In this document: in pieces, positions 1 through 5,766 of the stretch
How positions within the stretch are numbered: position 1 is the first letter of the stretch
Layout of the letters: every line of letters starts with the position of its first letter
Source of the DNA: an uncultured Loktanella sp.
GTDB taxonomy: Bacteria > Pseudomonadota > Alphaproteobacteria > Rhodobacterales > Rhodobacteraceae
DNA: 5,907 bases
Assembly (NCBI GenBank): GCA_913061335.1
Contig: CAJXTP010000186.1
Coordinates: forward strand, 1 to 5,907
Direction of reading: 5' to 3'
Translations under genes and position numbers: made by a program
The notes under the pieces: model-generated
What the model was told of the DNA's origin: nothing
Seen by the model: only the letters and a program-made list of their open reading frames with translations
Database searches by the model: none

Positions 1-1554
1 CCCCAGCTTTACGTTATCGATGCCGACAATTCTGTCATAAGCCCAGTACAATAACAGAACCATGGCCAACAGAATTGCGCCAAGTGCAGCCGCTAGGCCC
101 CAGTTGAGCGAGCTAGAAATATGATAGGCGATCCGGTTCGAGATAAAGACGCCCTTGGTCCCACCAACGATTTCCGGTGTGATATAATAACCGATCGACA
201 GGATGAACACGAGGATCGATCCCGCCCCGATACCCGGCACCGACTGCGGGAAATAGACCCGCCAAAACGCGGTCCAGTTCGTCGCACCAAGTGATTTAGC
301 GGCTCGCAGATATGTTGGCGGGATTGTCTTCATCACTGAATACAGCGGTAAAATCATGAACGGCAGTAGGATATGCGTCATCGCAATGATCGTACCGGTT
401 GCATTGTTAATCAGCGCAAGTCGGTTGTCATCGGCCACAAGGCCAAGCCAAACAACGATGTCATTAATCACGCCCTGTTGTTGAAGCAGCACTTTCCAAG
501 CCGATGTACGCACCAGCAGTGATGTCCAAAACGGTAACAACACGAGGATCATCAACAGGTTCGCTTGGCGCATTGGCAGGTTCGCCAAAAGCCATGCAAC
601 GGGGTAACCAAGCATGATGCAAGAGATCGTAATCGTCATCGACATGATCATTGTGCGCACAAACAGCTTCAAATAGATCTGCTGATCCTCTGGGCGCCAC
701 TCGGCCCCATCGGGTGATTTCTGCATGTCGACCGCATTCAAGAAATAGCCGTTGGTGAATTCCGGGCTATAGGTTTGAATGGTCTGCCATGTCTCAACAG
801 TGCCCCAATCTTCGTCAATTGCGATATATGCTGCAGCGAGGTCGTCCATTGTAAAACTAACGGCAACGGCCTGAGCAGCAGCAACTTCAGCTGGTAAACC
901 GCTAAAGTCAGCTGCCGGGTCTGCGGTTAAATCTTGGTGCAGCGAAAGGTAAACAGTATGCCATGGTTGTTCAGCGCGCGGATCTTTGTCGTCTTCTGAC
1001 ATGATCGTGCTGGCAAAGGCAGTATATGCGTCGGTTGTCTGCGGCAGTGCTTGGGCTGCAGATGGGGCTTCCATCAAGTCTGCCCAAAATGCAGGATCGG
1101 CCCATGTTGGGTCAAGTGCTACGAATTGATCCGTATACCCTTCACCCATGTCGTCAACTTTTCGGCCCGACTTGCGGAACAGTGATGAAACACCCGTGGT
1201 TTCATAGTTCAAACGGGACCCAAGGCGGGTGTGCTGTTTCTTTTCAACAGCGACCATCAGGTCCTTGGTCAACGCGGCAAAAACGGTGTTGTCCGGCGCT
1301 TCGCCGGAACTGGCATCCCACGTACCAAGCATCTGAGTGGTGCGCGGTAAAACTTCGCTTACGATTTGGTTTTCAACCGATCGGAACAGCATCTGCCCGA
1401 TGGGGACTACAAACGTAATCATGATAAATATCAAAAGCGGCGCGATGAGTAACATCGCCCGCAGCTTTTGGCGGCGCAGAGCACGATTAAGCGATGCCTT
1501 CAGCGGGCGGCCATCGGCGGCCAGTACGGGGCCAGAATTTGCGGTATCGGTCAT
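1..1554 (-). CDS. ABC transporter permease, PotB/polyamine type, with large periplasmic insert (3' end outside window)
   Basis: Inner-membrane permease of a spermidine/putrescine-type ABC importer, forming the pore driven by the upstream ATPase. The frame is open for 518 codons from ATG 1554-1552 to the window edge with no stop. AAGGTG lies 9 nt before the ATG. Residues 34-56 form a first membrane segment; further segments lie near 299-326, 332-350, 386-408, 441-460 and 485-505. LPFWTSLLVRTSAW (340-353) is typical of PotB. The EAA-type cytoplasmic loop that docks on the ATPase is at 416-436 (LRAAKSLGATNWTAFWRVYF). Residues 57-298 are a hydrophilic, acidic, membrane-free stretch between segments 1 and 2, whereas the E. 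coli PotB loop there is only some tens of residues. The visible end, VGIDNVKLG, looks like a natural C-terminus, so the stop may lie immediately outside (inference). Polyamine specificity is inferred from family only. Confidence 0.93.
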   Translation of the reverse strand, partial: MTDTANSGPVLAADGRPLKASLNRALRRQKLRAMLLIAPLLIFIMITFVVPIGQMLFRSVENQIVSEVLPRTTQMLGTWDASSGEAPDNTVFAALTKDLMVAVEKKQHTRLGSRLNYETTGVSSLFRKSGRKVDDMGEGYTDQFVALDPTWADPAFWADLMEAPSAAQALPQTTDAYTAFASTIMSEDDKDPRAEQPWHTVYLSLHQDLTADPAADFSGLPAEVAAAQAVAVSFTMDDLAAAYIAIDEDWGTVETWQTIQTYSPEFTNGYFLNAVDMQKSPDGAEWRPEDQQIYLKLFVRTMIMSMTITISCIMLGYPVAWLLANLPMRQANLLMILVLLPFWTSLLVRTSAWKVLLQQQGVINDIVVWLGLVADDNRLALINNATGTIIAMTHILLPFMILPLYSVMKTIPPTYLRAAKSLGATNWTAFWRVYFPQSVPGIGAGSILVFILSIGYYITPEIVGGTKGVFISNRIAYHISSSLNWGLAAALGAILLAMVLLLYWAYDRIVGIDNVKLG

Positions 1555-1563
1555 GTTTGCGCA

Positions 1564-1569
1564 CACCTT
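1564..1569 (-). promoter_or_regulatory. Ribosome binding site of the permease gene
   Basis: The minus strand reads AAGGTG followed by 9 nt and then the ATG at 1554. This supports that ATG as the permease start; only two codons (Asn, Ala) precede it before the hairpin region and no better site is visible. Confidence 0.6.
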
Positions 1570-1588
1570 GGAAAATGTCGGGGGAGTA

Positions 1589-1616
1589 CCGCAGCCCCAA
1601 ATAATCAGGGCTGCGG
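1589..1616 (-). repeat. Intergenic hairpin between binding-protein and permease genes
   Basis: A perfect 9-bp inverted repeat, CCGCAGCCC at 1589-1597 and GGGCTGCGG at 1608-1616, encloses a 10-nt AT-rich loop. It lies 37 bp past the binding-protein stop codon and before the permease ribosome site. No T-run follows on the minus strand, so it is not a full intrinsic terminator. Inference: it could protect the upstream mRNA 3' end or attenuate read-through, giving more binding protein than permease, as known for intergenic hairpins in other importer operons such as malE-malF. Confidence 0.6.
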
Positions 1617-1653
1617 CGAAATGTAGGATGGGATTTAACCCATCATACTTGAC

Positions 1654-2760
1654 TTACTGGGACAGCCATGCCTGGAATTTTGCATCCAGATCGTCGCGGT
1701 AATCAGCCCACCACTCGTAGTTATACAAGAACGTGTTCTTTGCGTTCTCTGGGTCTGTTGGCATATGCTGCGCCATGTCGATGCCGAGCGTTGCATGCTT
1801 ACCAACCAACGGTGCAGAAGATGCACGTGCTGGACCGTAAGAGATGTACTTGGCTTGGTCTGCAAGACGCTGTGTGTCTGTCGCAAACATGATGTAGTCA
1901 AGCGCACGGGCTTCACGCTCTGGTGACAGGCCAGTTGGAATGATCCAACCGTCAAGGTCAAACACTTGCGCGTCCCAAAGCATGCCAACCGGCTGGTTTT
2001 GCTCTTCGATCAGTGCAAAAAGACGGCCGTTGTATGTTGTACCCATGATGACTTCGCCATCGGCCAACAGCTGTGGCGTGTCTGCACCAGCGGACCACCA
2101 AACAACATTGTCTTTGATTGTGTCGAGCTTAGCGAATGCTTGCGACTGACCGGCTTCTGTTTCCAGAACGTCATATACGTCAGCTTTTGCTACGCCGTCG
2201 CAAAGCAGCGCCCATTCCATGTTGTTGATTGGACGCTTTTCCAATGAACGCATACCTGGATATGTTTCCAGATCAAAGAATGCACAGATCGATGTTGGCG
2301 CAGTGTCACCAACCAAGTCCGTGCGGTAGCCAGCAGTTGTCGAATAAACGATCTGTGGGATGAAGCAATCAGAGACCAGCAAGTCGCCGAAATCGTCAGA
2401 TGCTTTGGACCCGTCGTCGCCATCAGCCAATTGTGTGTCTGGATCGATTTCCAGCGCCAGACCTTCGTCGCACAGACGGATTGCGTCTGCAGCAACAACA
2501 TCAACAACATCCCACGTAACGTTGCCCGCTTCGGACATCGCACGTAGCTTGGCCACTGCTTCAGCAGAGCTTTCGTCGTTGACGATTGTGACACCAGTCA
2601 TCTCAGAATATGGGTCGTGATACGCTGCTTTTTGTGAAGCAGAATAGGCGCCGCCCCAGCTGACGATCGTCATTTCATTGGACATGTGCGAGTCTGCAAA
2701 TGCAGTTGTACCCGCCATAACCATGGCTGTTGAGGCCATCAGTGTGGTTGTAAGTTTCAT
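1654..2760 (-). CDS. Periplasmic substrate-binding protein of polyamine-type ABC importer (PotD-like)
   Basis: Captures substrate in the periplasm and delivers it to the permease. The protein has 368 residues, close to the usual 340-370 of PotD-type proteins. The start chosen is ATG 2760-2758 because GGGAG (2767-2771) lies 6 nt upstream and the product opens with a classic Sec signal peptide: MKLTT, a hydrophobic core, then a signal peptidase I site AFA|DS after residue 22. The longer frame back to 2874 adds a charged, non-signal stretch and overlaps the end of the ATPase gene. Family features seen: TIVSWGGAY at 31-39, WWSAGADTPQLLADGEV at 221-237, YNGR at 243-246, WDAQVFDLDGW at 262-272 and a Trp/Tyr-rich tail near 348-354. 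Aromatic and acidic residues suit a cationic amine ligand, but the ligand cannot be read from sequence. Four cysteines (97, 132, 159, 187) lie in the mature part. Confidence 0.95.
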   Translation of the reverse strand: MKLTTTLMASTAMVMAGTTAFADSHMSNEMTIVSWGGAYSASQKAAYHDPYSEMTGVTIVNDESSAEAVAKLRAMSEAGNVTWDVVDVVAADAIRLCDEGLALEIDPDTQLADGDDGSKASDDFGDLLVSDCFIPQIVYSTTAGYRTDLVGDTAPTSICAFFDLETYPGMRSLEKRPINNMEWALLCDGVAKADVYDVLETEAGQSQAFAKLDTIKDNVVWWSAGADTPQLLADGEVIMGTTYNGRLFALIEEQNQPVGMLWDAQVFDLDGWIIPTGLSPEREARALDYIMFATDTQRLADQAKYISYGPARASSAPLVGKHATLGIDMAQHMPTDPENAKNTFLYNYEWWADYRDDLDAKFQAWLSQ

Positions 2761-2766
2761 TCGTCT

Positions 2767-2771
2767 CTCCC
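2767..2771 (-). promoter_or_regulatory. Ribosome binding site of the binding-protein gene
   Basis: The minus strand reads GGGAG, then 6 nt, then ATG at 2760. It decides between this start and the longer in-frame start at 2874, which would remove the N-terminal position of the signal peptide. Confidence 0.65.
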
Positions 2772-2801
2772 GTTTAGATTTCCGGTTCGTTTTGATAGTT
2801 C

Positions 2802-2828
2802 GGGCGCATTTTCCGGACTCAAATGCCC
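2802..2828 (-). repeat. Hairpin in the ATPase/binding-protein intergenic gap
   Basis: GGGCGCATTT (2802-2811) and AAATGCCC (2821-2828) pair over 8 bp with a 2-nt bulge and a 9-nt loop. It lies in the 92-bp gap between the ATPase stop (2853) and the binding-protein start (2760). No T-run follows, so it is a candidate mRNA processing or stability element rather than a terminator. Confidence 0.35.
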
Positions 2829-2852
2829 CCGTATTTGTCCGCGCAGACGCGT

Positions 2853-3953
2853 TTAAGCGTCGAGTGCGCGGCAATCTTGTGCAAGCCAGCCGATCTCGAT
2901 TTGCTGTCCGGGGACAAGCCGCGTCTGATCAGGGGCGTTACGTGATTTGATCACAAAGTTGTCCATGCCAGCCACACGCAGACGCGTGCGGAAAATGTCA
3001 CCCATATAGATGAATTCAAGCACTTCGGCCTTCAGCGTATGTGCACCCTCTTGCAGGCGGTTTTTGTCAAACTCGACACGCTCCGGACGGATCGACACTT
3101 TCGTGCGGTCGCCGACGGCAGATACGTTCACTGGGACCGCATCAATAATGTCGCCACTATCAAGCCTCACGATACATGTGTTGCCTTTAATTTCCTGAAC
3201 GACACCATCGAGGGTGTTATTTTCACCGATGAACTGCGCAACAAAGCTGTTTTGCGGCGACTCGTACAACTCGTCAGGTGGGGCCAACTGCTGAATGCGA
3301 CCATCGTCGAACACAGCAACGCGGTCTGACATTGTCAGCGCCTCGGTCTGGTCGTGGGTCACATAAACAACTGTAATCCCCAGCTCGTGGGCCAAATGCG
3401 TGATCTCGAATTGCAGCGTTTCACGTAATTGCTTGTCTAGCGCGCCAAGCGGCTCATCCATCAACACCAGCTCTGGTTCAAATACCAACGCACGCGCCAA
3501 CGCGATACGCTGCTGTTGTCCACCAGACAATTGTGTTGGACGGCGTCCTGCAAAGTCCTGCATTTGGACCATGCCCAAAGCGCGCATGACCTTTTCCTCA
3601 CGTATGGATTTGCCCATTTTACGGACTTCCAACGGGAAGGACAGGTTTTCGGCAACCGTCATATGTGGGAACAATGCGTAGTTCTGGAACACCATACCGA
3701 TGCCACGCTTATGCGGCGGGATGTGGTTGATCGAAACACCATCAAGGCGAATTTCGCCGTGTGTTGCTGTCTCGAACCCAGCAAGCATCATCAGACAGGT
3801 TGTCTTACCTGATCCTGATGGCCCTAGCATTGTAAGAAATTCGCCCTTGGGCATCGCAAGATTCAAGTCTTTGACAACGAGGTTCTCGCCGTCATAGCTT
3901 TTTTGCACGCGTTCGAACTCGACGAACGCTGTGTCGCTTTTCGTGTTGGTCAA
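2853..3953 (-). CDS. potA: ABC transporter ATP-binding protein, spermidine/putrescine type (PotA-like)
   Basis: Cytoplasmic ATPase that powers the importer. With the start at TTG 3953-3951 it has 366 residues, within the usual PotA range. Walker A GPSGSGKT is at 44-51, the Q-loop VFQNYALFP at 88-96, the ABC signature LSGGQQQR at 142-149, Walker B LVLMDEP at 162-168 with catalytic Glu 167, the D-loop ALD right after it, and the H-loop His in VTHDQ at 200. The part from about 247 to 355 matches the C-terminal TOBE/OB-fold domain of the MalK/PotA group, with IRPERV at 288-293. All catalytic residues are present. The TTG start is preferred because GGGAG lies 7 nt upstream and conserved sequence (FVEFERVQKSYDG) begins soon after. 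An in-frame ATG at 4052 has no ribosome site and adds 33 unconserved-looking residues. It is first in an operon with the binding protein and permease. The gene symbol reflects family, not proven substrate. Confidence 0.93.
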   Translation of the reverse strand: MTNTKSDTAFVEFERVQKSYDGENLVVKDLNLAMPKGEFLTMLGPSGSGKTTCLMMLAGFETATHGEIRLDGVSINHIPPHKRGIGMVFQNYALFPHMTVAENLSFPLEVRKMGKSIREEKVMRALGMVQMQDFAGRRPTQLSGGQQQRIALARALVFEPELVLMDEPLGALDKQLRETLQFEITHLAHELGITVVYVTHDQTEALTMSDRVAVFDDGRIQQLAPPDELYESPQNSFVAQFIGENNTLDGVVQEIKGNTCIVRLDSGDIIDAVPVNVSAVGDRTKVSIRPERVEFDKNRLQEGAHTLKAEVLEFIYMGDIFRTRLRVAGMDNFVIKSRNAPDQTRLVPGQQIEIGWLAQDCRALDA

Positions 3954-3961
3954 ACCCAACT

Positions 3962-3969
3962 CTCCCTGA
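3962..3969 (-). promoter_or_regulatory. Ribosome binding site deciding a TTG start for the ATPase
   Basis: The minus strand reads AGGGAGAG here, with the TTG at 3953-3951 about 7 nt beyond the GGGAG core. No ATG or GTG is suitably placed, so TTG initiation is the best explanation. A second TTG at 3959-3957 is too close to the site. Confidence 0.6.
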
Positions 3970-3974
3970 CTCTG

Positions 3975-3988
3975 GTGGCTTAAGCCAC
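3975..3988. promoter_or_regulatory. 14-bp perfect palindrome in the operon leader (candidate operator)
   Basis: GTGGCTTAAGCCAC is perfectly self-complementary and lies just upstream of the ATPase ribosome site and downstream of the candidate promoter. As RNA it would make a hairpin with a minimal loop, so a dimeric repressor site is the more natural reading. The regulator is unknown and no second copy is in the window. Confidence 0.4.
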
Positions 3989-4001
3989 GCTCTATGTAAC
4001 G

Positions 4002-4030
4002 ACTAGAACAACTGGCCTGAATATTTGCAA
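4002..4030 (-). promoter_or_regulatory. Candidate sigma-70 promoter of the transporter operon
   Basis: On the minus strand a -35-like TTGCAA (4030-4025) is followed after 17 bp by a -10-like TCTAGT (4007-4002). Each matches 4 of 6 consensus bases and the spacing is ideal. Transcription would begin near 3995, placing the palindrome at 3975-3988 just inside the transcript. Short motifs like these arise by chance, so confidence is low. Confidence 0.3.
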
Positions 4031-4045
4031 CACAAATTAGTAATT

Positions 4046-4065
4046 TTGGCAAATGCTAGCGCCAA
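4046..4065. promoter_or_regulatory. TTGGC-N10-GCCAA inverted repeat upstream of candidate promoter
   Basis: TTGGC at 4046-4050 and GCCAA at 4061-4065 form an interrupted inverted repeat one to two helical turns upstream of the candidate -35 box. The position would suit an activator or repressor dimer. Only five base pairs per arm, so this is suggestive only. Confidence 0.2.
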
Positions 4066-4382
4066 CATCTCGAATTTCGAAGAATACGCCTCCAAAACGA
4101 CTGCCAGCGGGCAAATCGCCTGCAAAGGCTGGTTCGAATTGGAAAACGCAGGTGCCGCCGAAAACAAGAAAGCGCCGGATAGGCAAACGCGCCAACGGAA
4201 ACGTGGGCGCTATATACGTCACTGTTCTTGTTGCTTTCCAATGCGCTGGGTGATTGTTGCATAACCGACCATCGCCTGCGGGAGTATTTTCAGCAGGCCC
4301 ACCGACACAGTCACTATTTCTTTGGGGCAAACTTTTTTCAACGGAGCCTTTTCAGATCTGTCCGCCGAAGCTTCCCTTACTT
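4066..4382. other. Intergenic stretch without a supported gene
   Basis: Open frames of 60-100 codons occur on both strands, but none has a ribosome site, recognisable motif or signal sequence. A minus-strand frame ending at 4037 points into the operon leader, with no visible ribosome site. The left copy of a 13-bp direct repeat (GGTTCGAATTGGA, 4131-4143) lies here. I see nothing else. Confidence 0.5.
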
Positions 4383-4410
4383 TGATGTAGAGTTTGCTCA
4401 ACCTTTCGAA

Positions 4411-4414
4411 GGAG
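4411..4414 (+). promoter_or_regulatory. Ribosome binding site of the IS3-type orfA relic
   Basis: GGAG lies 7 nt before ATG 4422-4424. The sequence GGAGCAAACAAATG is a plausible preserved IS translation start and supports the orfA assignment. Confidence 0.5.
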
Positions 4415-4421
4415 CAAACAA

Positions 4422-4721
4422 ATGCGAAAGGGCCGTTTTACCGAGACGCAGGTTATTGGGGTCATTTGTAGCGAGTAACGGGACGCGGCCAGCTGATGTG
4501 TGCCGCAGGCATGGCCTTAGTCCAGCGTCGCTCCACAAGAACAAATCCAAACGCGACGTTGTCCATCTCTGATCCGAGGGCAATAGCCTCGTGCGGCATG
4601 AATGTCTCTGAGACCCATCGCCTTAAATCGCTTGAAGATGAGAACGGCAAACTGAAGCCCCTGCAGGCAGCACACGAAACTCGACCACGTTGTTTTAAAA
4701 GACTTGCTGGGAAAGAACTGA
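4422..4721 (+). pseudogene. IS3-family transposase OrfA, multiply frameshifted
   Basis: OrfA is the helix-turn-helix, leucine-zipper protein that with OrfB makes the IS3-type transposase. The relic reads MRKGRFTETQVIGVI from ATG 4422, reaching a stop at 4476. A shifted frame from 4471 continues with RPADVCRRHGLSPASLHKNK and KSK, matching the usual helix-turn-helix (CRKHGLSPATFYKWKSKYGG). About 40 bp (4552-4591) then interrupt the match, after which GMNVSETHRLKSLEDENGKL resumes from 4595 (the zipper region). A further shift near 4679 gives LDHVVLKDLLGKN and the expected stop at 4719-4721. Total length, order of motifs and ribosome site fit a full orfA that has decayed by at least two frameshifts and an insertion. 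It cannot make a working protein. Confidence 0.85.
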
Positions 4722-4768
4722 CGACGCCGAATTTGCGGCGGGCGGCGTCACGACGCCTTCAGGGTTGA

Positions 4769-5083
4769 TGTCATGTTCATATTCAAAAGCCTCTAATTCA
4801 GACGCGAAGCAATGGGCGCCGCCGCAATTCAGTGAGTTCCACTTCAGCAGCGGCCAGTTGGACCCGGACCATTCCCGCTGGTCAATGCGATTCCTAGTCG
4901 TTCCGGCCGGTTGCATGCAATCGGAAACGGCCTCGAGCTTTTGCAAGCGCGCGCAGCCTGCCGCGCCTTTACGCGACGACACATGGGACAACTAAACGCG
5001 CCCGCTTATGACCTTTTGAATGGTCAGTGTGGGCTGCTGCTGCCCTCTTGGTACAGTATCAAATAATTCGAAATCGAACGGAC
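4769..5083. other. Unassigned stretch between IS relic and small gene relic
   Basis: No recognisable gene on either strand. Plus-strand 4765-4995 and minus-strand 4991-4695 are open but carry no known motif or ribosome site. A minus-strand segment near 4820-4865 reads VRVQLAAAEVELTELRR, which looks protein-like and helical, but stops close it on both sides. It is probably more eroded mobile DNA. Confidence 0.4.
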
Positions 5084-5088
5084 GGAGG
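5084..5088 (+). promoter_or_regulatory. Strong ribosome binding site before a broken reading frame
   Basis: GGAGG stands 7 nt before ATG 5096-5098. The frame stops two codons later (TAA 5102-5104), so a good translation start now serves a dead gene. Confidence 0.5.
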
Positions 5089-5095
5089 TAGCAAC

Positions 5096-5252
5096 ATGAC
5101 CTAAAACTTAGCAGCAAGCGCCCTTGGAAACACAGATTTACGTGCAGCAATTCGCGAACGCAAGAGGCGTGCCAGCCAAGACAATCAGCTGTCGCATTGC
5201 AAGTGGTGAAATCGAACGAACGGTCAAAGGCATTGCGCGCGACCAGCTTTAG
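5096..5252 (+). pseudogene. Small gene relic, function not recognised
   Basis: From ATG 5096 the frame reads Met-Thr-stop. Reading through the TAA (one change from CAA or AAA) gives NLAASALGNTDLRAAIRERK and RRASQ. A frame switch near 5180 then allows KTISCRIASGEIERTVKGIA and RDQL, ending at TAG 5250-5252. Both parts look protein-like, with a good ribosome site before and a hairpin after. The second part loosely resembles the xRIPAGEIExxV segment seen toward the C-terminus of large serine recombinases, but I would not assign that function. It converges on, and overlaps by a few bases, the integrase pseudogene. Confidence 0.35.
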
Positions 5253-5736
5253 TCGGGACGCCGAGCGGCGTTTAATTTGCAATAGCTATTAAGCAAAATC
5301 TTAAAACCACGGTGCCCTGTCATCTTTGACAATTCCAAAACGTCCTGTTTTTAGCAAGGCGTGTTGTCGCCGTACTGCAGCTATCGCGAAACGTAAGATC
5401 GACCACAGCGGCCTTATCACGCTATTTACGCCACGGCGCGTCAGTTTGTGCGCTTTCCAGATCAAACACACTGGGTCACAACAACCTCACAACTTCACGG
5501 GACAACGGCACATCACGAAGATGGCCGCTCTTGACCATAGCGCTTGTGACAATCAGGCGCCACTCTTTGCGCACCACTGTAAGAGCCGCGCTTATCAAGT
5601 TCATTTCACGCGCGACAGATGCTGGCCTCACTTCGCGCAACTGAACGTCTAATCCGACCAACACGAGGTTCAGAATCAGGTATTCTTCATGTGCCTGCCA
5701 CTCGTCGCTATCCAGTTTTTTGAAAGTCGCTATTCG
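5249..5736 (-). pseudogene. Tyrosine recombinase (phage/island integrase), degraded with internal deletion
   Basis: Integrases of this family insert elements at tRNA genes. The minus strand at 5640-5551 reads LREVRPASVAREMNLISAAL and TVVRKEWRLI, typical of the end of the core-binding domain. From about 5535 KSGHLRDVPLSREVVRLL matches the TKNG-RDVPLS part of the catalytic domain, so roughly 100 residues, including the first catalytic Arg, are missing. The same frame continues through TGA 5476-5478 and TAG 5422-5424 with VFDLESAQTDAPWRK and RDKAAVVDLTFRDSCSTATT. The HxxR motif is ruined (His to Arg, Arg to Cys). A frameshift near 5345 leads to DVLELSKMTGHRGFKILLNS and YCKLNAARRPD, ending at TAA 5249-5251; it keeps the GHR motif and a candidate nucleophile Tyr (5282-5284). 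The N-terminus is unclear: TFKKLDSDEWQ near 5727-5695 may belong, and the frame stays open up to the tRNA. Confidence 0.82.
5257..5280 (+). terminator. Weak candidate intrinsic terminator on the plus strand
   Basis: ACGCC (5258-5262) and GGCGT (5267-5271) form a GC-rich stem with a 4-nt loop, followed by TTTAATTTG. It begins 5 bp after the TAG that ends the small plus-strand relic, where a terminator would be expected. The stem is short and the T-run broken; the bases also encode the tail of the integrase relic on the other strand. Confidence 0.25.
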
Positions 5737-5766
5737 TAAACCCGGTCGTTGTCGGTTCGAATTGGA

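Larger units (their letters stand above)
4383..4768 (+). mobile_element. Degenerate, truncated IS3-family insertion sequence
   Basis: The stretch holds a decayed orfA (4422-4721) and a relic that may be the start of orfB: right after the orfA stop, 4721-4762 reads TTPNLRRAASRRLQ, similar to the openings of IS3-family orfB proteins, then TGA at 4766-4768. Beyond that no integrase-core (DDE) sequence is visible, so most of orfB is gone. The left end is guessed at the TGATGTAGAG at 4383 because IS3-family ends begin with TG and lie a few tens of bases before orfA. No matching right inverted repeat was found. Confidence 0.6.

Noticed and set aside
1026..1418. Plus-strand open frame of 130 codons antisense to the permease
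   Set aside because: It is antisense to a continuous, motif-bearing permease frame and has no recognisable domain.
2190..2594. Minus-strand open frame of 134 codons inside the binding-protein gene
   Set aside because: It lies in another frame of the well-supported binding-protein gene, with no ribosome site or motif; it is a shadow.
2846..2861. Hairpin with the ATPase stop codon in its loop (GACGC / GCGTC) as a terminator
   Set aside because: Only a 5-bp stem, with no T-run, and the operon continues downstream.
2761..2874. N-terminal extension of the binding protein by 38 residues to an ATG at 2874
   Set aside because: It overlaps the end of the ATPase gene, is rich in Arg/Lys, and would bury the signal peptide; the ATG at 2760 has a ribosome site and an immediate signal sequence.
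4037..4330. Minus-strand open frame of 97 codons just upstream of the ATPase gene
   Set aside because: It has no ribosome site or family motif, and its 3' part overlaps the candidate promoter of the operon. A leader peptide cannot be excluded but is not supported.
4992..5282. Minus-strand open frame of 96 codons
   Set aside because: Its first part overlaps the integrase tail in a different frame, and it lacks a ribosome site and known motifs.
5326..5652. Plus-strand open frame of 108 codons
   Set aside because: It is antisense to the integrase relic, whose motifs in the opposite strand explain the sequence better.
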